Source: Caryophanales bacterium (lineage in GTDB: Bacteria; Bacillota; Bacilli; JARBTR01). From it: a stretch of DNA of 64,000 nt. Below are positions 17,151 to 25,665 of the stretch, one piece after another. The notes beneath the pieces are model-generated. The model made no database searches and was not told the origin of the DNA. It worked only from the letters and a program-made list of their open reading frames with translations. The position numbers were made by a program, and so were the translations under genes. Every line of letters starts with the position of its first letter. Position 1 is the stretch's first letter. The stretch lies in NCBI GenBank assembly GCA_029240105.1, contig JARBTR010000007.1, forward strand, positions 1 through 64,000, given 5' to 3'.

Positions 17151-18057
17151 ACTTCAACTTTATAAAAAAGTCATTCAATTATATTTACATAAACAGTTCG
17201 TTACAAGTGTTGATATAGGTAAATCTTACGATGCTATAAGTAAAAACTATGACAATTATTTCTTAGAAACAATGCATCAGTATAACGACAAAATGTTGAG
17301 AAATATTTATAAACAAATCCATCATAAAAAGAATCTGAGAGTCCTAGATTTGGCAGCTGGCACAGGACATAATTCATATTTCCTTATAAAACTTCTACAA
17401 GATCTTGATACTGAGTTTACTAATGGTTCCTACACGTTCAAAGAACGACTTTCGGATAACTATTCATTTACTTTGGTTGATATTTCCTCGGGCATGCTTC
17501 AAAAAGCTTATGAAAAATTAGGGGATCAAGTTGAATATATAGAATCAGATATGCTCAGTTATTTATGTAAATGTGAAAGTGAAAGTTTTGATTTAATTAT
17601 TTGTTCTTGGGCTATCAAGTATCAAGATCCAGCAAAAATAATCACAGAATGCAAGAGAATCTTAAAGCAGGGTGGTCATTTTGCAGTGATAGTTAACACG
17701 AAAAATACACTCCCACAAGTTAGAGAAATCTTTCAAACACTTTTAGAAAGACATGTTTTGACTATAGATAAATTGATGCTGGAATTGCCAAATCCTAGAA
17801 ATGTTACAGACTTTGAGAATTGGTTTCTAAGTAAGGGTTTTAAAAAAATAACTAGTGGTGCAGGGGCACATGATTTCAAGTTTGATTCCACTGAAAAGTT
17901 AACAGAGTTTGTTACATCAACTGGAGCTTTGGCTGGATTTGATAGAATGATTGATTTAAGAAATAAAGAAATTCAAAAAGAAATGACAGAACATTTTAAG
18001 CAAAACAGCCTTCAAACTGTGACACATCATTTTGTTTACGGAATATATCAGAAGTAG
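17143..18057 (+). CDS. Class I SAM-dependent methyltransferase (second)
   Basis: The protein is 304 residues from ATG 17143; an in-frame GTG at 17134 lies within the ribosome site TAGGTGAAA. Motif I is VLDLAAGTGHNSYFL near residues 65-79, motif II FTLVDIS, and SFDLIICSWAIKYQDP is the post-II region. A C-terminal extension of about 100 residues (FENWFLSKGFKKITSGAGAH) is likely the substrate-binding cap. It overlaps the first methyltransferase gene and precedes the radical SAM gene by 29 bases. Confidence 0.85.
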   Translation: MRKLQLYKKVIQLYLHKQFVTSVDIGKSYDAISKNYDNYFLETMHQYNDKMLRNIYKQIHHKKNLRVLDLAAGTGHNSYFLIKLLQDLDTEFTNGSYTFKERLSDNYSFTLVDISSGMLQKAYEKLGDQVEYIESDMLSYLCKCESESFDLIICSWAIKYQDPAKIITECKRILKQGGHFAVIVNTKNTLPQVREIFQTLLERHVLTIDKLMLELPNPRNVTDFENWFLSKGFKKITSGAGAHDFKFDSTEKLTEFVTSTGALAGFDRMIDLRNKEIQKEMTEHFKQNSLQTVTHHFVYGIYQK

Positions 18058-18086
18058 TTTTTTGGATTACTTATAAAGGGGGCAGA

Positions 18087-19307
18087 ATGTTGAATAAGAA
18101 AATGATACTGAAATTAATTTTGAATAGAAAAGCAATTAGTAATTTCATTAAAATACATAAAAAATTCTCTCAATCTAGAAGCTATAAAATCAAAAATGCT
18201 ATGAAATGTGGTTTAAATGTCATAAAGCATGATCGGCTTGTCTTACATGATGGTCATATTCTAGTAAATTCATTTATTCCGCCCATTACCTCTTTAGCAT
18301 TTTTAAATATTGCCGAAAAAGTACCTGGTGAAGGTTCAGAATTTTTCGAAAACCATGTACAAGGAAAACGTCTAGCCCCAATTTCTAGCTATATAGCTGT
18401 AACAAATAAGTGTATGTATGGTTGTTGGCATTGCAGTGCCAATCGTTTTGTTACAAATGAAAAAGAAAATAACCAGAGTGATTTCAATACAGAACAATTG
18501 AAGGAGGTTATTGCTAAATTACAAAATTTAGGGGTAGGCATCATCGGATTTACTGGTGGCGAGCCGTTATTAAGAAAAGATTTAGAGGAAGTAATATCAA
18601 CAATAACAAACAAAAGCATTACCTTACTTTTTACAACAGGTTTCCATTTATCTTATGAACGCGCAGTTAAGCTAAGAGAAAGTGGACTGTTTGGGATTGC
18701 AATAAGTTTAGATTCCATCTATCCGGAAAAGCATGATGAACTAAGAGGGTTTGTTGGTGCATTTGATCATGCGATTACTGCAATAAGGAATGCAAAAAAG
18801 GCCGGACTTTATACGATGAGCCAAACCGTTTGTAGAAGAGAAATGATGGAAACAGGCGAAATTTTAGAACTTGCTAAATTCCTTAAAACAGAAAATATTG
18901 ATGAAATGAGAATTTTGGAACCTTTACCATGCGGTAAATTAAGCAACTCGAATAGTGGTGCAGTACTTAGTTCTAAAGAACAGACAGGTTTAAAGAACTT
19001 ACATATTACATTAAATCATAATAAGGTTTTTCCAAAGGCTTCCGTCTTTCCATATTTTGAATCAGATGACCAATTTGGCTGTGGTGCAGGCGTACAGCAC
19101 AGTTATGTCGATACGAAAGGTAACTTTGGTTCATGTGATTTTTTATCAAAGACATATGGTAATGTTTTAACTGAGAATGTTCACGAACTCTGGAAGAAAA
19201 CGAATAAGGATATGGGTGGCCCAAAATCAAGTTGTTATGCAAAGTGCGGAAGCAATTGTGGTAGTAAACTTCCTAAATTTTATCGATTACTTGGAGGTTT
19301 TGAATGA
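18087..19307 (+). CDS. Radical SAM protein with SPASM-like C-terminus
   Basis: The 406-residue protein has the cluster motif CMYGCWHC (C109, C113, C116) and GFTGGEPLLR for SAM binding. The C-terminus has a SPASM/twitch pattern: GCGAG, then GNFGSCDFL, YGNVLTENVHELW, and a Cys-rich end CYAKCGSNCG for auxiliary Fe-S clusters. Such proteins modify peptides or build cofactors by radical chemistry. About 100 residues precede the radical SAM barrel. The gene overlaps the hydrolase gene by four bases (ATGA). No short precursor peptide gene is visible nearby. Confidence 0.88.
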   Translation: MLNKKMILKLILNRKAISNFIKIHKKFSQSRSYKIKNAMKCGLNVIKHDRLVLHDGHILVNSFIPPITSLAFLNIAEKVPGEGSEFFENHVQGKRLAPISSYIAVTNKCMYGCWHCSANRFVTNEKENNQSDFNTEQLKEVIAKLQNLGVGIIGFTGGEPLLRKDLEEVISTITNKSITLLFTTGFHLSYERAVKLRESGLFGIAISLDSIYPEKHDELRGFVGAFDHAITAIRNAKKAGLYTMSQTVCRREMMETGEILELAKFLKTENIDEMRILEPLPCGKLSNSNSGAVLSSKEQTGLKNLHITLNHNKVFPKASVFPYFESDDQFGCGAGVQHSYVDTKGNFGSCDFLSKTYGNVLTENVHELWKKTNKDMGGPKSSCYAKCGSNCGSKLPKFYRLLGGFE

Positions 19308-20047
19308 ATTTAGAAAGAGGTGTTTTGATTCCATTTCAAGGTTACCAAGTACACTGTAAGGTTTACGGTGAAGGTGAACCCATCATTTGCATTCATGGTT
19401 TAAATTTAGACCACAGTATGTTTAAAACATTAAAGGTAAATGAAGTTTTAGATAATAAAACGGTTTTTGCGGTAGATTTACCAGGTTACGGAAAGTCTGA
19501 CTTTATACCTAATGCGGATTTTAGACTAATAAACAAACTAATCAAAACTCTGGTCACGTATTTCGGATTGAAACAATTCGAACTCTGTGGATTTTGTTTA
19601 GGTGGAATTTTTGCTCTCGATTTTTGTATTCGAAATTCTCAGTATGTTTCAAAATTATATCTCATTGAAACGATGATTTATCTGCCGTGGTGGATGAACG
19701 CTTGTTTGGTACCGTTTTTTAAAAAGATTTATCAAATAGTATTTAAGAAGCGTTTGTTTCTACAAATGTGTAGATTGCAAGTTTTCAAAAAGTTTGAGAT
19801 AGATAACGATAATTGGCAAATGGCGAAAAATTGGAATCAAGAAGTAAACAGTTTTTACATTCAAATGATGAAAGAATACGGAAAAAAGGACCATCTGAAA
19901 CGTAGTGAACAAGTTGTATGTGAAACTCGAATTATAACAGCTCAAAATACGTTTAAAGAAATAAAAAAAACATGCAGCGATCTACAAAAAAATATCCATA
20001 ATACAAAGATTATTTTGCTTAAGGAAAAGGGGCACTTTGTATATTAG
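19304..20047 (+). CDS. Alpha/beta hydrolase with Cys nucleophile
   Basis: The 247-residue alpha/beta hydrolase has the oxyanion motif HGLN (about residue 31), DLPGYGKSD near 59, and a nucleophile elbow GFCLGG (C98) where most relatives carry Ser. A Cys here is known in dienelactone hydrolases and PHA synthases. The candidate catalytic His lies in KEKGHF, three residues from the C-terminus, so the protein ends sooner than usual. Translation is coupled to the radical SAM gene by ATGA overlap. Confidence 0.82.
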   Translation: MNLERGVLIPFQGYQVHCKVYGEGEPIICIHGLNLDHSMFKTLKVNEVLDNKTVFAVDLPGYGKSDFIPNADFRLINKLIKTLVTYFGLKQFELCGFCLGGIFALDFCIRNSQYVSKLYLIETMIYLPWWMNACLVPFFKKIYQIVFKKRLFLQMCRLQVFKKFEIDNDNWQMAKNWNQEVNSFYIQMMKEYGKKDHLKRSEQVVCETRIITAQNTFKEIKKTCSDLQKNIHNTKIILLKEKGHFVY

Positions 20048-20153
20048 GTAGTACTATCGTATCTTTTTAAAAATCAACTCGGTGTTTTGATGTATATGTA
20101 AATACCAATCTAGTTGAACTTTACGATATGGACAAATGAAAGAGGTGTCAGAA

Positions 20154-20525
20154 TTGAAATATATTTACTATGTTTTATCAATGATTCCTGCAGGTTTTTT
20201 ATTTCATTACTATGAATACGGGCAACGGTTAAAAGGAGAAGAGGCAATATATTTATTTCAAGCTTGGCTTGTATATATCTTAGTAATTGGATTAATGTCT
20301 ACTTATATTAAAAAGAGTAATGTAATACTGCTATATCAAATACTTTCTTGTATTCTTTCAGTATTGTTAGCTAGGTTTTGGTTAGCTGATGATAGTGCTT
20401 GGTTTGCACCATTCAGGAGAGATGTTGTCGTAATACTAACTTCAGGAATAACTTATGTAGGGCAATTGATTATAAGGTTTTTCATAAAGGCTTTTATCGG
20501 TAATGTCAAATCATTACTAAGCTAG
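20154..20525 (+). CDS. Hypothetical multi-pass membrane protein
   Basis: The protein is about 123 residues. TTG 20154 is preferred because AGAGGTG sits six bases upstream; an in-frame ATG at 20136 has no ribosome site. Four hydrophobic stretches are visible. I do not recognise the family. It lies 106 bases after the hydrolase gene and just before an inserted cassette whose target duplication (20530-20537) begins four bases after its stop. Confidence 0.6.
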   Translation: MKYIYYVLSMIPAGFLFHYYEYGQRLKGEEAIYLFQAWLVYILVIGLMSTYIKKSNVILLYQILSCILSVLLARFWLADDSAWFAPFRRDVVVILTSGITYVGQLIIRFFIKAFIGNVKSLLS

Positions 20526-20592
20526 TTTTTAAATAAAGGCTCTGTTAGTATTAAAAGTTGATTTTGTGTGGCATCCACATTTTAGCATAAAA

Positions 20593-20829
20593 ATGAGGAT
20601 GCTAAGATTGATAGCTTGTTATCTGGTAAGGAAGAAACTAATACTTCATGATGGAACGAATTAATGGAGTATCTACGAAGTATTTTCAGATGTATTTGAT
20701 GTAGTTTCAGTTCCTTGACCAAAAAATGGAAGCATATTTCGTAAAAAGAAAATCATGTTCTTTTTGGCGTGTTATCTTGGAACGTGGGAGATGAATAGAA
20801 CGCTTAGAACAAGAAAAATAGCTTTTTAA
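20593..20829 (+). pseudogene. Broken frame inside the cassette
   Basis: One reading frame runs from ATG 20593 to TAA 20827-20829 with only two internal stops. It encodes fragments such as LVRKKLILHDGTN and IFRKKKIMFFLACYLGTWE. The origin is unclear; a decayed transposase or a second passenger are both possible. Confidence 0.4.
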
Positions 20830-20842
20830 AAGGGGGAATATT

Positions 20843-21541
20843 ATGAATGTTAATCGTGTTAAAGTGATAACAGCGCTAATTTTTATTTCTTGTACGATAT
20901 TAGTCTACTCAATTTTCAATGGGATTCCTTTTGGTAACTATATTGCAAAAACAAAAATTGAAAATTATGTGGAACAAGTATATGGCATAACCGAAGATGT
21001 GCAAAAACCACAATATAATTTCAAATCTTCGTCTTATTTAACTAACTTATCTCAAATAAAAAATGAAATTTCCTATGACCTTTTACATAATACAATTTAC
21101 GACGAAAGAGTTGCTGAAGAATACGGTAACAAATTCCAAAAGGAATACACCGACTTGAAAAAATCTTATAATGCCAATATAGAATTGCCACCCGCACATA
21201 TTTATACTGTAATTTTAGCAAATGGTAAATATTCAAATAATATTTATAAACTTAAATCCTCTCAAATGCTTTATATTATAGGTATTATAAACCGTGATAA
21301 AATCACTTATAAGGATAGCCAAAAAGCACCTTCTAAAATAACTAAAGAAATATTAAACAAATTAAGTAATAACTTTAACGTTACGTCTCTTCAAGTAAGA
21401 TACACTGACTTAAATGGCTCTTATGAGATAATCGTAAAAAGAAAGAAAACTATTTCCGAAGAGGAATTGCAAAAAAATACATTAAAGATGGATGAAATAG
21501 GCGAGGAAGATAAAGTATTAATCCGTGAATTAAATAAGTAG
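20843..21541 (+). CDS. YfjL-like membrane-anchored protein (cassette passenger)
   Basis: The 232-residue protein begins with a membrane helix (about residues 8-27) and continues as an extracytoplasmic domain with NYIAKTKIENYVEQVYG and a C-terminal beta segment (VTSLQVRYTDLNGSYEIIVKRKKTISEEE). This layout recalls YfjL-family proteins of Bacillus, function unknown; the assignment is from memory. AAAGGGGG precedes the ATG. It is the only intact gene inside the inverted-repeat cassette. Confidence 0.65.
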   Translation: MNVNRVKVITALIFISCTILVYSIFNGIPFGNYIAKTKIENYVEQVYGITEDVQKPQYNFKSSSYLTNLSQIKNEISYDLLHNTIYDERVAEEYGNKFQKEYTDLKKSYNANIELPPAHIYTVILANGKYSNNIYKLKSSQMLYIIGIINRDKITYKDSQKAPSKITKEILNKLSNNFNVTSLQVRYTDLNGSYEIIVKRKKTISEEELQKNTLKMDEIGEEDKVLIRELNK

Positions 21542-21554
21542 TATCTATATACTT

Positions 21555-21590
21555 AAAAAGTAGTAACCAATATAAGGTTACTACTTTTTA
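21555..21590. terminator. Terminator inside the cassette
   Basis: AAAAAGTAGTAACC / GGTTACTACTTTTT stem just before the right inverted repeat. It works in both directions. Confidence 0.85.
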
Positions 21591-21753
21591 TTACATACAA
21601 AACAACTTTTAATACTAACAGAGCCTAAATAAATGTTCAATTATTGTATAAAGATTAGATTGATTTTTTAAGATAAATTGTTCCTTCATAATTTCAACAT
21701 AAAAATTAGGTAGAATCTGAATGTAAACAAATTTATTGCAAAGGGAGTAAATT

Positions 21754-22257
21754 ATGAAGAAATTATTATTTATATTATCACTTACAACTTTAATGCTTAT
21801 CCTCACAGCTTGTGGAGATTCGAATTCTAAACAATCTAATTCTAGCGAATCAAAAAATAGCAATCAAACAATTGCACTTACTGTATCTCCTACTGGTGAT
21901 GTAGAATTACCAATTAAAGAAGTTTCTGAAAAGGCTACCTTTTATACATTCACTTATAACAATATGGAAATGGGTGCCTTAGCAGTTAAGGCCTCTGATG
22001 GAACAGTTAGAACTGCCCTTAATACTTGTCAAGTTTGCTTCGATTCTGGTAAAGGATATTATTTGCAAGAAGGCGATAAAGTTAAATGCCAAAACTGTGG
22101 AAATCTATTCGGAATTGATGACATTGAATTAGTACACGGTGGTTGTAATCCTGTACCGATTACTGAAGAGTTCAAAACAGATGGCGATGGTACAGTTACC
22201 ATTTCAAATGAATTTTTAAAACAATCTGAACCATTATTTAAAAATTGGAAAAACTAA
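21754..22257 (+). CDS. DUF2318 lipoprotein
   Basis: The 167-residue lipoprotein has a signal ending in LTAC. The mature part carries the DUF2318 signature: CQVC, then CQNC about 22 residues later, then IELVHGGCNP. DUF2318 occurs in FtrD-type subunits of iron or copper transport systems and is thought to bind a metal or Fe-S centre. It acts outside the membrane. The next gene is the HMA-SafE-cupredoxin fusion, which points to copper or iron handling. A terminator separates the two. Confidence 0.8.
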   Translation: MKKLLFILSLTTLMLILTACGDSNSKQSNSSESKNSNQTIALTVSPTGDVELPIKEVSEKATFYTFTYNNMEMGALAVKASDGTVRTALNTCQVCFDSGKGYYLQEGDKVKCQNCGNLFGIDDIELVHGGCNPVPITEEFKTDGDGTVTISNEFLKQSEPLFKNWKN

Positions 22258-22274
22258 AATTGAATTAGATTCTA

Positions 22275-22311
22275 AGAACCTTGTTGACATTTGTCAAACA
22301 AGGTTCTTTTA
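22275..22311 (+). terminator. Rho-independent terminator
   Basis: AGAACCTTGTT / AACAAGGTTCT stem and T-run after the DUF2318 gene. Confidence 0.85.
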
Positions 22312-22421
22312 ATTCCATATAAGCTTTATTTTTAAAAATAATTGTCCATTCACATAATATCTACACAATTTTTTGAAATAATGAATTCATAAAATATACG
22401 TTCTATTAGAAGGAGAAATAA

Positions 22422-24299
22422 ATGACAGAAAATAATAATGTAATTGAATTCGTAAATAAGACAATTGTTATTGATGAAATGACTTGTGCAGCATGCGAAT
22501 CCAAAATTGAACGAAAGGTTTCCATGCTGGATGGCGTTTCGAATGCTAAAGCGAGTTATTCTTCCGGTTTATTAAAGGTTACTTTTAATGATTCTGTTGT
22601 AACAATAAAGGAAATTTCAGAAGTCGTAGAGAAGTTAGGGTACATCGTTGTAGGGGTAAAAAATGATTCTAAATCCAAAATGCCTGCAAACCTGAATTCT
22701 AAGGGGAATGGACCTAAGAATAATGATAACTTTTCAGGGCTTCAAATCATTCAAATTGGTATTGTACTTCTTGCCCTTTTTTTACTAATACAAAGAACAG
22801 TTGGTTTCAACTTTATTCCTACCGTTGACCAAAATACAAGTTTTGCAATGTTATTTGTTATCGGTTTGATAACATCGTTACACTGTGTAGCAATGTGTGG
22901 TGGTATTAATTTATCGCAATCCATCTCAAAACATCCAAACTTATCAAATGAAAGCAAGTTTACTAAATTGCTACCAAGTTTAATGTATAATGGCGGACGA
23001 GTCGTTGCCTACACTGTTGTCGGTGGAGTGGTTGGAGCACTTGGTTCAGTAGTTAGCCTATCAGGTACAGGAAGTGCTTTAGTTTCCATAATTGCTGGTG
23101 TTTTCATGGTGATCATGGGCTTGAATTTAATGAATGTTTTTCCGTGGTTACGAAAATTTAATCCAAGAATGCCAAAGTTTTTTGCGAATAAAATTCATTC
23201 AGAAAAAAGAGGAAGAGGGCCGTTTGTTGTTGGTTTGCTAAATGGTTTAATGCCATGTGGACCGCTTCAAGCAATGCAAATCTATGCTTTAAGTACAGGT
23301 AGTTTCTTCGCTGGTGCGATGTCAATGTTCTTATTTAGTATTGGTACTGTTCCGTTAATGTTTGCTTTTGGGGCAGTCAGCTCGATGTTAACAGCAAAAT
23401 TCACGAAACGAATGATGACAGTCAGCGCATTTCTTGTCATTATTTTAGGAGTTGTAATGCTTAATAGAGGACTTGGACAAACAGGATTTGCATTTGGTGA
23501 TTTAATTCCTGGTGGTGCTAAGTATGAAAATGCTGCAACAATTAATGGTAATGTTCAAGAAGTAACAACCACTTTAGAGTCAGGTTCATATGATCAAATT
23601 ACTGTTCAGAAGGGCATTCCTGTAAAGTGGACGATTAAAGCAGATGCAAGTAATATTAACGGTTGTAACAATGTGTTTCTCATTCCGGAATATAACAAAG
23701 AAGTAAAGTTGCAGCCTGGAGATAATGTTGTAGAGTTTACACCAGACAAATCAGGAACATTCCCATACAGTTGTTGGATGGGCATGATTAATAGCAAAAT
23801 TATTGTAGTTGATGATCTTTCAAAAGCATCTAAATCGTTATCAGGTAGTATTGGTGACTCAAATAACACAAGTCAGGTTAGTAGTCAAACTGCAACAAAA
23901 CCAACTGAACCAGTCTACGGAGTGGCTACAATTGCAAACGATAAACAAAGTTTTGAAATTGATATAGATTCAAGTGGGTACAATCCAAATGTAATCATTG
24001 TACAAAAGGGAATTGAAACAGAATTTAACTTTAATATAAAAGCTAATTCTTGTGCGATTGCAGTTGTATTTCCACAATACCAAGATGTCGTTGATCTATC
24101 ACAAAATCCTGAAATAACATTCACGCCGGACAAATCTTTTCAGTTTACATGTAGTATGAGCATGTTTGGAGCGACAGTCATTGTTGTAGACAAATTAGAT
24201 GAGGCAACTATTCAGCAAGTGAAAGATGAAATAAATGCTAATCCTTCACTATATGTTTTTCAAAGTAGTGGCGGCGGATGCGCATGTTGTGGAAATTAA
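22422..24299 (+). CDS. HMA / SafE-type membrane / double cupredoxin fusion
   Basis: The 625-residue protein has four parts. Residues about 10-75 are a heavy-metal domain with MTCAACES. Residues about 105-355 are a six- or seven-helix SafE/UreH-type membrane domain with CVAMCGG and GLMPCGPLQAM, Cys motifs shared with CcdA/DsbD relatives. Two extracytoplasmic cupredoxin-like domains follow (about 365-470 and 495-600), each with a Cys and a C-x-M cluster (SCWMGM; TCSMSM). The tail is GGGCACCGN. It probably moves or delivers copper. The ATG follows AGAAGGAG. Confidence 0.85.
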   Translation: MTENNNVIEFVNKTIVIDEMTCAACESKIERKVSMLDGVSNAKASYSSGLLKVTFNDSVVTIKEISEVVEKLGYIVVGVKNDSKSKMPANLNSKGNGPKNNDNFSGLQIIQIGIVLLALFLLIQRTVGFNFIPTVDQNTSFAMLFVIGLITSLHCVAMCGGINLSQSISKHPNLSNESKFTKLLPSLMYNGGRVVAYTVVGGVVGALGSVVSLSGTGSALVSIIAGVFMVIMGLNLMNVFPWLRKFNPRMPKFFANKIHSEKRGRGPFVVGLLNGLMPCGPLQAMQIYALSTGSFFAGAMSMFLFSIGTVPLMFAFGAVSSMLTAKFTKRMMTVSAFLVIILGVVMLNRGLGQTGFAFGDLIPGGAKYENAATINGNVQEVTTTLESGSYDQITVQKGIPVKWTIKADASNINGCNNVFLIPEYNKEVKLQPGDNVVEFTPDKSGTFPYSCWMGMINSKIIVVDDLSKASKSLSGSIGDSNNTSQVSSQTATKPTEPVYGVATIANDKQSFEIDIDSSGYNPNVIIVQKGIETEFNFNIKANSCAIAVVFPQYQDVVDLSQNPEITFTPDKSFQFTCSMSMFGATVIVVDKLDEATIQQVKDEINANPSLYVFQSSGGGCACCGN

Positions 24300-24430
24300 A
24301 ATAATAGTTCCTTATTTAACGGGAATAGTAAACATAAAACATGGGAAATTTATAAAAAAGGATTTTGTACTATTTCTATAATTGCATTTAAAATTTAGGG
24401 TTGAAAAACCCTAAGTTTTAGATTAAAATT

Positions 24431-24447
24431 ATACCATACGGGGGTAT
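24431..24447 (+). promoter_or_regulatory. CsoR-type operator
   Basis: ATACCATACGGGGGTAT is a G-rich pseudopalindrome with ATACC and GGTAT arms, the form of CsoR-family operators. It lies 22 bases upstream of the csoR-like start, so autoregulation is likely. Confidence 0.7.
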
Positions 24448-24468
24448 CCTATATGAAGAGGTGAAGGA

Positions 24469-24780
24469 ATGGAAAATAAGAAAATTTCAGAAAGTTGCTG
24501 TAATGACATTAAATCACACCGCCCAGAAAAGTTAAATCATAATTTAGGATCAAGGCTTAACAGAATAGAGGGTCAGATAAAAGGAATAAAAGGAATGATT
24601 GAAAAGGGTACGTATTGTGATGATATTTTGAATCAAATATCCGCAGTACAATCAGCACTTTCTTCAGTCAGTAAAATGCTTCTTGAGAACCATATTAAAA
24701 CTTGTGTTTCAGATAAGTTGCTGAATGGAGACGAAGAGGTAATTGAAGAACTTATAAAAACTATTGGAAAAATAAAATAG
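24469..24780 (+). CDS. csoR: CsoR-type copper-sensing repressor
   Basis: The 103-residue protein is a DUF156/CsoR-family helical repressor with no HTH. The Cys-His-Cys copper ligands are in place: C50 (GTYCDDIL), H75 and C79 (ENHIKTC). The His distinguishes it from the CstR-like paralog at 28979. An extra N-terminal CC (residues 10-11) is unusual. It lies between two copper-module genes and has its own operator upstream. Copper binding should release DNA and induce the module including copA. Confidence 0.88.
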   Translation: MENKKISESCCNDIKSHRPEKLNHNLGSRLNRIEGQIKGIKGMIEKGTYCDDILNQISAVQSALSSVSKMLLENHIKTCVSDKLLNGDEEVIEELIKTIGKIK

Positions 24781-24902
24781 GTTCGATTCATTCACAGATG
24801 CAATTGCTTTAAAAAAATAAATTAGTAGTTTCATCAAGTTTTCATCAATGAAAACGGATTTGTAAAATCACACAATTTAAAGACAAAATGGAGGATTTAA
24901 AA

Positions 24903-25604
24903 ATGAAAAAGTTTATTCTTATTTTAGCATCATTAACTTTAGCACTATCACTAGCAGCATGCAGCGGTAAATCTCAAACAGGTTCTAAAGAAACTGACAA
25001 TGCGTTAGAAGCATTTAATTCAATTGTAGAAAAATATCCAGATAAAAAGGGATTTCATAAAGTTTTAAAACACTGGGGTTTTGCACTTCCAGGTGGGGAT
25101 AAATTTGAGTGGACAAAAGATACATCTGCAAACCCAATTGACTTTGCAATGGTTATGGTAGCAGAACCGTTCTTAAAAGCAGGTTTAGATACAGATAAAT
25201 TAGACAGTAACTATGTTTTTAAACCATCTGAAATAGAAGAAGGAAAAAAAATTCCGGATTTATTAATTCATCCATTTAACTTAAATGATAAAAAAGAAAC
25301 TTCTCAAGGTTCTGAAGATGCATTTAGAAGATTGTTAAAAGCAGATAACGATTTAGTTGAATATCACAAAGATTTAAATCACTACCGTCTATTCTTAAAT
25401 GGTGGATATGAAGTTCAATGGACAGAAGAATTGGGTATGAATAACGCGGATATGTCATTTGTTATTGAAGCGGATCCACTTGTAAAAGCAGGCTTAGATG
25501 TTACGAAACTTGAAGGAACTGGTTGGATTTATAAAGAAGCTGAAAAAGACGATATGGGCGACCACCCTAATAGACTTGTAAAAATCTACGATATTAAAAA
25601 ATAA
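24903..25604 (+). CDS. Lipoprotein with an internal duplication
   Basis: The protein is about 233 residues from ATG 24903, which has TGGAGG upstream; an in-frame ATG at 24888 lies before that site. The signal ends in LAAC. The mature part is two diverged copies of one unit. Copy 1 has HWGFALPGGDKFEWTKD ... VMVAEPFLKAGLDTDKL; copy 2 has HYRLFLNGGYEVQWTEE ... VIEADPLVKAGLDVTKL. I know no named family. Position between csoR and copA suggests an extracytoplasmic copper-related role. Confidence 0.75.
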   Translation: MKKFILILASLTLALSLAACSGKSQTGSKETDNALEAFNSIVEKYPDKKGFHKVLKHWGFALPGGDKFEWTKDTSANPIDFAMVMVAEPFLKAGLDTDKLDSNYVFKPSEIEEGKKIPDLLIHPFNLNDKKETSQGSEDAFRRLLKADNDLVEYHKDLNHYRLFLNGGYEVQWTEELGMNNADMSFVIEADPLVKAGLDVTKLEGTGWIYKEAEKDDMGDHPNRLVKIYDIKK

Positions 25605-25665
25605 AGGTAAGTTTTAAAAAAATTGAATCACTTGCTATTTTAAAAAAATGTGTTTTCAGTCAAGC

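Larger units (their letters stand above)
20538..21625 (+). mobile_element. Transposase-less insertion cassette with TIRs and 8-bp TSD
   Basis: GGCTCTGTTAGTATTAAAAG and three further bases (20538-20560) are perfectly repeated in inverse orientation at 21603-21625. The 8-bp TAAATAAA flanks both ends directly (20530-20537 and 21626-21633), which is the mark of transposition. Inside are a broken frame, one intact gene and a terminator, but no transposase. It is a mobile insertion cassette that must be moved in trans. The ends resemble those of the MITEs at 57983 and 61118. Confidence 0.88.
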
